Below, piece by piece: positions 51,428-59,190 of a DNA stretch of 64,000 bases (position 1 is its first letter; every line of letters begins with the position of its first letter). Both the position numbers and the translations under genes were made by a program. The notes under the pieces are model-generated. The model saw nothing but the letters and a program-made list of their open reading frames with translations. It had not been told where the DNA came from and did not search any database. The DNA is from Pseudonocardia sp. N23 (GTDB lineage Bacteria; Actinomycetota; Actinomycetes; Mycobacteriales; Pseudonocardiaceae), in NCBI RefSeq assembly GCF_002583555.1, contig NZ_BEGX01000114.1, positions 332,954 through 396,953 on the forward strand, read 5' to 3'.

Positions 51428-52261
51428 ATGAAGGTAGTCCTGTTCTGCGGCGGTTACGGGATGCGCATGCGTGACGGCCAGTCGGACATCCCGAAGCCGA
51501 TGACGACCGTCGGTCCGCGGCCGCTGATCTGGCACGTGATGCGGTACTACGCGCATTTCGGGCACAAGGACTTCATCCTGTGCCTGGGGTACGGCGCGCA
51601 CCACATCAAGGACTACTTCCTCGACTACTCCGAGACCGCCTCGAACGACTTCGTGCTGTCGGGCGGGCAGGTCGAGCTGCTGGGTTCCGACATCCAGGAC
51701 TGGAACATCACGTTCGTCCACACGGGTCTGGACTCGTCGATCGGCGAGCGCCTGCGCCGCGTGCGTCAGCACGTCGAGGGAGAGGAGATGTTCCTCGCCA
51801 ACTACGCCGACGTGCTCACCGACCTGCCGCTCAACGACATGATCGACACGTTCAAGGCGAGCGAGGCCGTCGCCACGCTCGCGGCCGTGCCGCCGCAGAC
51901 GGCGTTCCACTGCGTCGAGGTGAGCGACGACGGCATGCTCACCGGCATCAAGACGCTGCAGGACATGCCGGTGTGGCTCAACGGCGGGTACTTCGTGCTG
52001 CGCCCGGAGATCTTCGACTACGTGCCGGAGAACGGGGACCTGGTGGCCGACGCGTGCACCGCGCTCGCGGCCGAGGGCCGGATGCTGGCCTACCGGCACC
52101 ACGGCTACTGGCACCCGGCCGACACCGTCAAGGAGCGCACCGCGCTCGAGGCCGCCTACCGGTCGGGGCAGAGCCCGTGGATGGTGTGGGAGACCGCGTC
52201 GCAGCGCGACCCGCTGCAGGCCACCATCGCGGGCCTCGGCGCCCCCGAACCCGCCGCCTGA
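51428..52261 (+). CDS. Sugar-1-phosphate nucleotidyltransferase, glucose-1-phosphate cytidylyltransferase-like
   Basis: The 277-residue protein opens with VVLFCGGYGMRM, a variant of the nucleotide-binding GGxGxRL loop, and IPKPMTTVG with the substrate-binding Lys. IWHVMRYYAHFGHKDFILCLGY then matches RfbF-type cytidylyltransferases. It activates a sugar phosphate, probably as CDP- or dTDP-sugar. In related actinobacterial clusters this gene sits next to the C-methyltransferase/PIG-L/SDR set, which here is at the left end of the window. AAGGGGG precedes ATG 51428. A 250-base divergent promoter region separates it from ctaJ. Confidence 0.85.
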   Translation: MKVVLFCGGYGMRMRDGQSDIPKPMTTVGPRPLIWHVMRYYAHFGHKDFILCLGYGAHHIKDYFLDYSETASNDFVLSGGQVELLGSDIQDWNITFVHTGLDSSIGERLRRVRQHVEGEEMFLANYADVLTDLPLNDMIDTFKASEAVATLAAVPPQTAFHCVEVSDDGMLTGIKTLQDMPVWLNGGYFVLRPEIFDYVPENGDLVADACTALAAEGRMLAYRHHGYWHPADTVKERTALEAAYRSGQSPWMVWETASQRDPLQATIAGLGAPEPAA

Positions 52262-52298
52262 CGCCACGAACGGCCCTCGACACGACGGCCCGGACACG

Positions 52299-52337
52299 AC
52301 GGCACAGCCGCGCAACCTGGTTGCGCGGCTGTGCCGT
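52299..52337. terminator. Perfect 19-bp inverted repeat between convergent genes
   Basis: The arms at 52299-52317 and 52319-52337 are perfect reverse complements. In RNA the innermost bases form the loop, leaving a stem of about 18 bp. It fills the 95-base gap between the nucleotidyltransferase and the glycosidase-like gene and should stop transcription from both sides. Confidence 0.85.
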
Positions 52338-52356
52338 TCGTTCGTGAAGGATCGGG

Positions 52357-53520
52357 TCAGCGCGCCGGCAGGCCCACGGAGTGGAACGCGCCCCACGGCA
52401 CCGGCACCGCGTCGTAGGTGGCCTGGACCGACGTGTAGGCGAAGCAGCCCGATGCGGCGTACGCGGCCCGGTCGGCGTCGGTCATGCTGATCGAGTACAT
52501 GAGCTGTGTGCCACGCGTGGTCGCCGACTGGGTGGCCCACTGGTCGCCGCAGGCGTACTTGCCGAAGAAGTTCACCTGGCCGTCGTGGTGCTCGACCATC
52601 CCGCCGTCGGCGAGGGCGTTGCCGTCCTTGGCGGCGTCGGGATAGCCACCACCCGACGGGCCGAGCCCGCCTGCCGTCCAGGTCCCGTTGACGATGACGA
52701 CCATCCGGTGCTTGTCCGCCACCTGTCGCATGGTCCGGGTGACGGCGATGGCGCCGTCGCGGTAGGCCTGCTGGTCGGCCACCGACCAGCTGTTCCAGTT
52801 GATGTTCGGGAACCAGGAGCGGCTGCCGACGTCGTCGGCGAAGAAGCCGGAGATGCTCGGGTTCTCGGTGGCCATCTTCTCGAGCACGCAGCCGAGCTTG
52901 TTCTGCAGGACGCCGCCGACGCGGAAGTCGCTCAGCACGCCCCACTGGCTGGCCTTGGGGTTGCCGGGCCAGTTCGGCACGACCGGCCCGCACTCCGAGG
53001 CCTCGAACAACATCGTGTGGTAGCGACCCTGGGGGTTGTCGATGATCGGGTCGAGGTAGACGAGGACGTGCCCGCCGGCGTTCGCGACCTGTGTGAACGC
53101 CGGGTCGGCGTAGTTGTCACGACCGGCGACGACGAGCGCGCCGGGCTTCGCGTAGCCGGTGACGCCCCTGGTCGAGGTGTAGGCGAGCCCGGCGGGCTGT
53201 GACGGGCCGACGGTGACCGGGCCGACGGGCGGCGTCGTGCCCGTGCCACCCGGGGACGACGACGTCGAGGTCGGGGGAACCGTGGTCGTCGTGGTCGTCG
53301 TGGTGGTGGTGGTCGAGGTGGACGGGACGGTGCCCGCCGACGTTCCGGGGATCGACGGCGATCCCGGTTTCGACGGCGGTGGGGGGCTCTGGGTCTGGGT
53401 CCTGCCGGGCGATCCCGGTCGGCCGGTCTGCTCGCCGCCGGAATGGGCGATCACGGGTACGGCGACCATTGCGGCCAGCAGGGGGGCCAGCAGTTTCATC
53501 AGCCACGAACTGGGGAGCAC
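52357..53520 (-). CDS. Secreted putative glycoside hydrolase with a Thr/Ser/Pro linker
   Basis: The 387-residue protein has a hydrophobic N-terminus (LLAPLLAAMVAVPVIA) as a signal peptide or anchor, then a linker of about 80 residues with a run of eleven Thr and many Ser/Pro. The C-terminal ~270 residues look like a TIM-barrel glycosidase of an uncharacterised type: HVLVYLDPI, SGFFADDVGSRSWFP with acidic residues at a strand end, MVVIVNGTW and GGMVEHHDG. GTG 53520 and ATG 53499 are both possible starts; 53520 has AGAGG upstream. The substrate is likely the exported polysaccharide. Confidence 0.68.
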   Translation of the reverse strand: MLPSSWLMKLLAPLLAAMVAVPVIAHSGGEQTGRPGSPGRTQTQSPPPPSKPGSPSIPGTSAGTVPSTSTTTTTTTTTTTVPPTSTSSSPGGTGTTPPVGPVTVGPSQPAGLAYTSTRGVTGYAKPGALVVAGRDNYADPAFTQVANAGGHVLVYLDPIIDNPQGRYHTMLFEASECGPVVPNWPGNPKASQWGVLSDFRVGGVLQNKLGCVLEKMATENPSISGFFADDVGSRSWFPNINWNSWSVADQQAYRDGAIAVTRTMRQVADKHRMVVIVNGTWTAGGLGPSGGGYPDAAKDGNALADGGMVEHHDGQVNFFGKYACGDQWATQSATTRGTQLMYSISMTDADRAAYAASGCFAYTSVQATYDAVPVPWGAFHSVGLPAR

Positions 53521-53855
53521 TGCATTCAACGCCTCTCGGATCTCTCCCGGCCGGTCGGGACGCCGGTCGGGTCGGAGAGTCCCGGGCAACGGATCTTCCT
53601 CGTCGCACATGAACCAGGCCCACACCGTGGTGCAGGCCTTCTCCGGAGCGGGTGTCGTGCGGCCGGACCCGGGCCGGCTGGGGTTCGGCACCGTGGGGAG
53701 CGGTCATGACCGCACGTCCGCGCTCGGCATCCATCCGACCCGTATCGGTGACAGCGGGGAACACGGAGGTTGCTCGACGTCGACCACGGGTTCTCCCCAC
53801 GCGCCGAGTCGTCGAACGGTACGACTCTCCGGCGGACCGTGGCCCGGCGTTCGGC
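53521..53855. other. Intergenic region between the glycosidase and flippase genes
   Basis: The glycosidase frame stays open to 53691 without a convincing start, and I see no other gene. The rest probably holds the promoter of the glycosidase gene and the end of the flippase transcript. Confidence 0.4.
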
Positions 53856-55388
53856 TCAGCGTGCCCGAATCGCCCCGATCATCTCCTTCACCAGGGGCCG
53901 CGCGATCAGGTACAGGACACCACCGTAGATCGAGAGGTACACGAGGGCCTCGGACACGATGACGGCGAGCCCGACGCCGAGGTGCAGCTGGTCGGAGTGG
54001 AGCATCAGGTGCTCGAGTACGACGACCGGCACGGCGGCGACGGCCGCGGCGATGAGCGCCGGGTACATCCGGCGGACGATCTCGCGCACGCTCACGCCGG
54101 CCTCCCGGCGGGCGAGCAGCACGCTGGTGAGGCCGGCGGCGAACGTCGCCGTCGAGAGCGCGATGCCGATCCCGACCAGCCCGAAGTTGGCGAGGGCGAG
54201 GAACAGCACGACCCCTGACCCGATGCCGACGGCGGTCACCCGGTTGATCAGGTGGGTCTTGCCACTGCCCTTGATCGACTCCATGCCGACGGCGCTGAGC
54301 GCGGTCCCGGGACCGACGAAGGCGGTCGCGGCGAAGATGACACCGGCACCGCGCCACGGCTCGCCGAGCAACAGCACGGCGAGCGGGACGCCCACGGCCA
54401 GCAGCAGTCCCGCGAGCGGGATCGACGCGACCCACAGCAGCGTCAGCGCCCGCAGGAACGCGGTCCGGAACCGCACCGGGTCACCCGCGATCCGGGAGAA
54501 CGCCGGGAACAGGACGTAGGAGCCGACCTCGATGATGGCGGTGCCCGGCAGGGCGGCGAGGCGGCGGCCGTAGCGGTAGTTGCCGAGTGCGGCCGTGTCG
54601 AGGAACCGGCCGACGATCGCGGACTGGAACATGTCCTGGGCGCGGTCGAGTCCCGTGCCGATGATCATGGGTGCGGAGAAGCGGGCGAGCTCGCGCCACA
54701 GCGCGCGGGACGGGGTGCCCTTGCCCGGCCGCCACCTGGCGATGACCCAGGTGCTCACCACCCAGCAGACGTGCGACACGTAGGTCGCGACGACGAGCGA
54801 CCAGACGCCCATCCCCCGCAGCGCGAGCACGACGGAGGTGACCGCGTAGGACACCGCGACGACGGGCTGCACGATGAGCCGCTGCCGGAAGTCGAAACGA
54901 CGTTGCAGCAGCGCCTCGGGAACGTTGGTGAGGGCGTGCAGGACGATGCTGCCCGCCGTCGCGAACGCGACCGCGGCCGCGAGCTCGCTGTCGAAGAACA
55001 GCCCGATCAGGGGCGCGACGGCCGCGGCGAACAGCGCCCAGCCGATGCCCGCGATCAGCGTCGACCAGAACGCGGTGTTCGCGGCGTCCTCGAGCCGGTC
55101 CCGGCGCTGGACGAGGGCGTTGCGCATGCCGCCCTCGGAGAACGTGACGAGGAAGCTGGACAGCACGGTGCCTGCGGCGAAGACGCCGACCTCGGCCGGC
55201 GAGAGGATGCGGGCGAGCACGAGGGTCTGCGCGAACGCCACCAGCTGGACGACGACGAGCATTCCCGCCGAGATGACCGCTCCGCGGCGCATCGTGCGCC
55301 CGAGGGACGACGGCGGGTCGGCCTCCGGCGCCGCGGGGGCCGGAGAGGCCGGGGACGTGGCGTCCCCGACTCCGGGCTTTCCGGTCAC
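53856..55388 (-). CDS. Wzx-type polysaccharide flippase without tail
   Basis: The 510-residue MOP-superfamily protein has 12-14 hydrophobic segments and aligns over its whole length with the first ~505 residues of the flippase at 22207-25668. Shared blocks include RRGAVISAGM, LARILSPAEVGVFAAGTVL, FSEGGMRNALVQR and GSYVLFPAFSRIAGDP. It ends IGAIRAR where the other continues into its tail. GTG shares one base with the TAG stop of the dehydrogenase gene upstream, so the two are coupled. Two flippases in one locus suggest either two polymers or two repeat-unit variants. Confidence 0.9.
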   Translation of the reverse strand: MTGKPGVGDATSPASPAPAAPEADPPSSLGRTMRRGAVISAGMLVVVQLVAFAQTLVLARILSPAEVGVFAAGTVLSSFLVTFSEGGMRNALVQRRDRLEDAANTAFWSTLIAGIGWALFAAAVAPLIGLFFDSELAAAVAFATAGSIVLHALTNVPEALLQRRFDFRQRLIVQPVVAVSYAVTSVVLALRGMGVWSLVVATYVSHVCWVVSTWVIARWRPGKGTPSRALWRELARFSAPMIIGTGLDRAQDMFQSAIVGRFLDTAALGNYRYGRRLAALPGTAIIEVGSYVLFPAFSRIAGDPVRFRTAFLRALTLLWVASIPLAGLLLAVGVPLAVLLLGEPWRGAGVIFAATAFVGPGTALSAVGMESIKGSGKTHLINRVTAVGIGSGVVLFLALANFGLVGIGIALSTATFAAGLTSVLLARREAGVSVREIVRRMYPALIAAAVAAVPVVVLEHLMLHSDQLHLGVGLAVIVSEALVYLSIYGGVLYLIARPLVKEMIGAIRAR

Positions 55389-56734
55389 TACCAGCCGATC
55401 CCCACGTAGCCGTCCTCGCGGCGGCGGTCGCCGGCGTCGGGCAGCCGCACGAGGTCGATGACCACCCGGGAGGCGACGGTCCGCTCGTCGAGAGCGTCGA
55501 CGACCTCCTCGCTGCGGTTGCCGACGATGCAGATCTCGGCGTGGCCGATCACCTTCTGCAGGTCGTCGGTGAGCAGGCTGCCGATGTGGGGCAGGTGCTC
55601 GGCGATGTGCTCACGGTTGGCGCCGACGAGCCGCGACACCGCGACGAAGGGGTCGTAGATCAGGACGTCGTAGCCCTTGCCGATGAGCCGCTCCGCGAGC
55701 TCGACGAGCGGGCTCTCGCGCAGGTCGTCGGTGCCGGGCTTGAACGACAGCCCGAGCAGGCCGATGCGGCGGCGCCCGGAGGCGACGACGAGGTCGACCG
55801 CCCGGCGCAGGTGCGCCTCGTTGGCGGGGAGCAGGTTCGACAGGAGCGGGACGTCGACGTCGTTGCTGCGGGCGGCGTGCACGAGCGCGCGGACGTCCTT
55901 GGGCAGGCAGCTGCCGCCGAAGGCGAACCCGGGCCGCAGGTAGGCGGCGCTGACGTTGAGCTTGGTGTCGGCGAGGAAGACGTCCATGACGTCGTGGGAG
56001 TCGAGGCCGACGGCCCGGCAGACCGAGCCGATCTCGTTGGCGAAGGCGACCTTGAGGGCGTGGTAGGAGTTGTCGACGTACTTCGACATCTCCGCGACCC
56101 TGATCGCGACGCGGAATCGGGGGCCGGGCACGCCCTCGTAGAGCGCGTGGACGATGTCGCCGCTGCGCGCGTCGGACTCGCCGACCACGGTCTTGGGCGG
56201 GTTGTTGAAGTCCCGGATGCTCGAGCCCTCGCGCAGGTACTCGGGGTTCACACAGACGCCGAGGTCGTCGCCGACCTTGCGCAGTGACTCGCGCTCGAGG
56301 ATCGGGATGAGCAGGTCCTCGCAGGTGCCGGGGATCATCGTGCTGCGGAAGACGACGACGTGCCTGCCGGGCTTGTCGCGCAGGGCCCGGCCGATCTCGG
56401 CGCAGGCGCGCTCGAGGTAGGCGGTCGAGAGGCCGCCGCCGGCGCCGGACGGCGTCCCGACGCAGACGATGGAGACGTCGGTCGCGGCGATGGCGGCGTC
56501 GACGTCGCCGGTGACGGTCAACCGTCCGCTGTGGACGGCGGTCCCGACGAGCTCGGCCATGCCCTCCTCGATGACCGGCGTGCGCCCGTCGCGGATCAGA
56601 GCGAGCTTGTGCGGGTTGACGTCGACCCCGACGACGCTGTGGCCCCGGTCCGCCAGACAGGCTGCCGACACGGCCCCGACGTAGCCGAGACCGAAGACGC
56701 TCACCGACGGTCGATCGGCGATCTCGCGCGCCAT
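55388..56734 (-). CDS. Nucleotide-sugar 6-dehydrogenase, closest in motifs to GDP-mannose 6-dehydrogenase (AlgD)
   Basis: The 448-residue enzyme oxidises C6 of a nucleotide hexose to the uronate with two NAD. It has the NAD motif FGLGYVGAVSAACLADRGH, FRSTMIPGT, NPEYLREGSSI, the catalytic Cys in FGGSCLPKDVRAL, and LLGLSFKPGTDDLRESPLVELAE. The Cys block and the last block match Pseudomonas AlgD almost word for word, and the end GIGW also fits. A UDP-sugar substrate cannot be excluded. ATG 56734 has GAAGGGGA upstream. It is coupled to the flippase gene and should provide the uronic acid of the polymer. Confidence 0.88.
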   Translation of the reverse strand: MAREIADRPSVSVFGLGYVGAVSAACLADRGHSVVGVDVNPHKLALIRDGRTPVIEEGMAELVGTAVHSGRLTVTGDVDAAIAATDVSIVCVGTPSGAGGGLSTAYLERACAEIGRALRDKPGRHVVVFRSTMIPGTCEDLLIPILERESLRKVGDDLGVCVNPEYLREGSSIRDFNNPPKTVVGESDARSGDIVHALYEGVPGPRFRVAIRVAEMSKYVDNSYHALKVAFANEIGSVCRAVGLDSHDVMDVFLADTKLNVSAAYLRPGFAFGGSCLPKDVRALVHAARSNDVDVPLLSNLLPANEAHLRRAVDLVVASGRRRIGLLGLSFKPGTDDLRESPLVELAERLIGKGYDVLIYDPFVAVSRLVGANREHIAEHLPHIGSLLTDDLQKVIGHAEICIVGNRSEEVVDALDERTVASRVVIDLVRLPDAGDRRREDGYVGIGW

Positions 56735-56809
56735 ATCCGGTCCCCTTCCCAGCCCCCGACGCCCGGCCGACCCGGGTCGCTGTGTGGCTCGCACGGCACC
56801 GTGGAACTG

Positions 56810-58030
56810 TTACTTTCCGTTTTCAGCAGCTGCACCCGAATGGCGCAGTACGACCTCGGCCCAGTTGCGCCCGACGCTGTCCCAGCGATAGTTCTCATGG
56901 AGTAAGGCGTTGGCGGACAGGCGAATATGCGCCCTCAACGCCGCGTCGTCGAGGAGCGACGTGACTGCCGTCGCAAATGCCGGCCCATCACTTGCGGTGA
57001 TCAGATGGTCGCGCTCGCGTACTTCCGGGAAGGCGTCGACACCGCGCGGGGTCGACACGACGACCAGGCCCGCGCCGAACGCCTCCAGCACCTTGTTCTT
57101 GAGCCCGCTCCCGGTCCGCATCGGATTGACCATCACGGGGTAGGGCACCACGGCCTCGACGAGGTCCTCGACCCGCCCGGCGAGCCGGATCCCCGAACCG
57201 GGGCGGGCCGCCCGCGCCGTGAGCCACTCCGGCGCGCCGGAGCCGACGACGAACAGCTCGACGCCCGCGTCGCGCAGGAACGGGTCGTGCACATCGTCCA
57301 GGTAGAACTGCAGCGCCGTCCGGTTCGGGGCGAAGTCGAGGTTCCCCCAGAACGCGACGCCCCGGCGGTCACCGGGGACGGGCAGGGGGCCGGTGAACAC
57401 CTCACCGACGCCGTTGGGGACGACCGTCACGTGGTCGGCGGTGCCCCCGACGAGGGCACGGAGCTGCTCGGCGTCGGGGGCCCCGATCGCGGTCACCGCG
57501 GGGAAGCCGCGCACCAGGGCCGCCTCCTCGCGGCGTGCGCGCAGCAGGGCGAGCCGCTCCCCCGCGCTGCGTGCCCCGGCACGGCTGAGCGTGAGCGTGA
57601 CGCTGTCGCAGACGTCGACGACGGTCCGCGGTCCCAGGCCCGCGGCCGCGGCGAACGGCGCGACGTTTCCCCCGAAGGCGACGACGTGCGTCGCGTCGAC
57701 CTCACAGGCGCGAGCGGCGAGCGCACCGGCGGACGCGGCGAAGCGGTCGGGCGCGGCGAGCTCGAGGAACTGCTCGTCGGAGCGCCGCAGGTGGCGCCGG
57801 AGCGACAGCGGGCCGCCGAGGACGGGCGGGAGGACCATGACGGAGTCGAACACGCCGAGCAGCTCCGGCGTCACGACCCCGCCCTCGGGCCGGTCCAGGA
57901 TCGACGTGACGACGAGATGGCGCTCGCCGGGCAGCGCCGCGGTGAGGTGGGCGACCCGGATGTCGTAGCCGCTGCTCGACCGGTCGGGGACGGCACTCGT
58001 GACAACGACGGTGCGCATCGTCGCCGGCAC
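56810..58030 (-). CDS. GT-B glycosyltransferase (exopolysaccharide type)
   Basis: The 406-residue protein has a GT-B layout: SAVPDRSSSGYDIRVAHLTAAL at the start, VVPNGVG between the domains, GVAFWGNLDFAPNRTALQFYL opening the second domain and VNPMRTGSGLKNKVLEAFGAG at the donor site. The last block is typical of the transferases found with PEP-CTERM/EpsH-type exopolysaccharide loci. GTG 58030 follows the upstream stop by two bases; ATG 58018 is an alternative. It is the middle gene of a minus-strand group that ends with the flippase. Confidence 0.85.
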   Translation of the reverse strand: MPATMRTVVVTSAVPDRSSSGYDIRVAHLTAALPGERHLVVTSILDRPEGGVVTPELLGVFDSVMVLPPVLGGPLSLRRHLRRSDEQFLELAAPDRFAASAGALAARACEVDATHVVAFGGNVAPFAAAAGLGPRTVVDVCDSVTLTLSRAGARSAGERLALLRARREEAALVRGFPAVTAIGAPDAEQLRALVGGTADHVTVVPNGVGEVFTGPLPVPGDRRGVAFWGNLDFAPNRTALQFYLDDVHDPFLRDAGVELFVVGSGAPEWLTARAARPGSGIRLAGRVEDLVEAVVPYPVMVNPMRTGSGLKNKVLEAFGAGLVVVSTPRGVDAFPEVRERDHLITASDGPAFATAVTSLLDDAALRAHIRLSANALLHENYRWDSVGRNWAEVVLRHSGAAAENGK

Positions 58031-58032
58031 GG

Positions 58033-59085
58033 TCAGCCGTCGCCGGAGCGGCGGGCCGCCGGGCGAAGCGTCCGGGCGGTGGTCCTGACAGCGTCCTCGG
58101 CGCGGCGCTTCATCGGATGCACCCGCGCCATCGCGGCGGGGGCGACCCTGAGCGCGGTGACGATGAGACCCGCCCGGGCGGTGCGCCGGTGAGCGAAGGC
58201 GGCGCGGGCATGGGCCCGCGCGCCGGCGACATCACCGTGGTCGAGGGCGACGCGGGCCCGGCGGATCTCCTGGAAGTAGCCCTCCCGGCGACGGAACCGG
58301 GTGAGTGCGGCGAGCGACTCCGGGTCGCCGTCGGCGAGCGCGGCCCGGCGCAGGACGGCGTAGCGCTGCTGCTCGATCGCCTCGGAGGCCTCGGCGTCGT
58401 CGACCGGTCTGCTCACCGACCCGGCCTCGACGCGGTAGCGGGCGAGCCGGTCGGGCAGCACCCGGACGTCGTGCCCGCCGACGAGGACCCGCAGCCAGAA
58501 GTCGAGGTCGCCGACCGCAGGGCTGTCGGAGTTGAGGCCGTCGACGGCCTCCCAGACCTCGCGCCGGATCGCACCCCCGTAGAACGGGCACGGCCCGTCG
58601 ACGACGTCGGCGACACGCAGCGGGCGCGTCGGGTCGGGCGGGACCCTCGCCCCGGCGGTCTGCAGATAGCTGCGCGGCAGGATCCGGCAGCCCGGGTCGG
58701 TGAACGTCCAGGCGTCGCAGGTGACCGCGCCGACGCCCGGCTGGGCGTCGAGCACCGCGCCCACCCGGTCGAGGTAGCCGGGTTCCACGGCGTCGTCGGA
58801 GTTCAGCGGGACGAACACCTCGCCCACGGCGACGGCGGCCGACGCCATGGTGCCGCCGTCGGGACCGTTGTTGGGCTGGCGGACGAGCCGGATCCGGGGA
58901 TCGTGGGAGTACGACCGCACGATGTCGGCGATCGGGTCGGACATCCCGTTGTCGGTGACGACCAGCTCCCAGTCCGACCGGGTCTGCGCCCGCACCGAGT
59001 CGATCGTGCGGTGCAGGGTGTCCTCCGCCCGGTACGCGGGGGTGAGGAAGCTGAACACGGTCGGCACGAGCGACAGGCCCTTCAC
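58033..59085 (-). CDS. Family 2 glycosyltransferase
   Basis: The 350-residue GT-A enzyme has FSFLTPAYRAEDTLHRTIDSV, VVTDNGMSD, and the DxD-type motif LNSDDAVEPGYL. GDLDFWLRVLVGGHDVRVLPD then stands as the acceptor block. The C-terminus is a basic Ala/Arg-rich extension. GTG 59085 is used as start, with a 105-base gap to the lyase gene. It shows no close similarity to the two paired GT2s at 13711 and 20098. Confidence 0.88.
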   Translation of the reverse strand: MKGLSLVPTVFSFLTPAYRAEDTLHRTIDSVRAQTRSDWELVVTDNGMSDPIADIVRSYSHDPRIRLVRQPNNGPDGGTMASAAVAVGEVFVPLNSDDAVEPGYLDRVGAVLDAQPGVGAVTCDAWTFTDPGCRILPRSYLQTAGARVPPDPTRPLRVADVVDGPCPFYGGAIRREVWEAVDGLNSDSPAVGDLDFWLRVLVGGHDVRVLPDRLARYRVEAGSVSRPVDDAEASEAIEQQRYAVLRRAALADGDPESLAALTRFRRREGYFQEIRRARVALDHGDVAGARAHARAAFAHRRTARAGLIVTALRVAPAAMARVHPMKRRAEDAVRTTARTLRPAARRSGDG

Positions 59086-59190
59086 GCGCGACGGCTGCTC
59101 ACCCGGGTGCGGCAGCCGGTACGCCCCGGTACTCGCCCGGGCGTCCCCGAGCGTTACGTTCGGGACGGCACGACTGCGCGACCGGGCCGG

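Noticed and set aside
53281..53320. Simple repeat that could be a frameshifting switch in the Thr tract of the glycosidase
   Set aside because: The units are triplets of mixed acc/acg codons, so slippage would change linker length, not frame.
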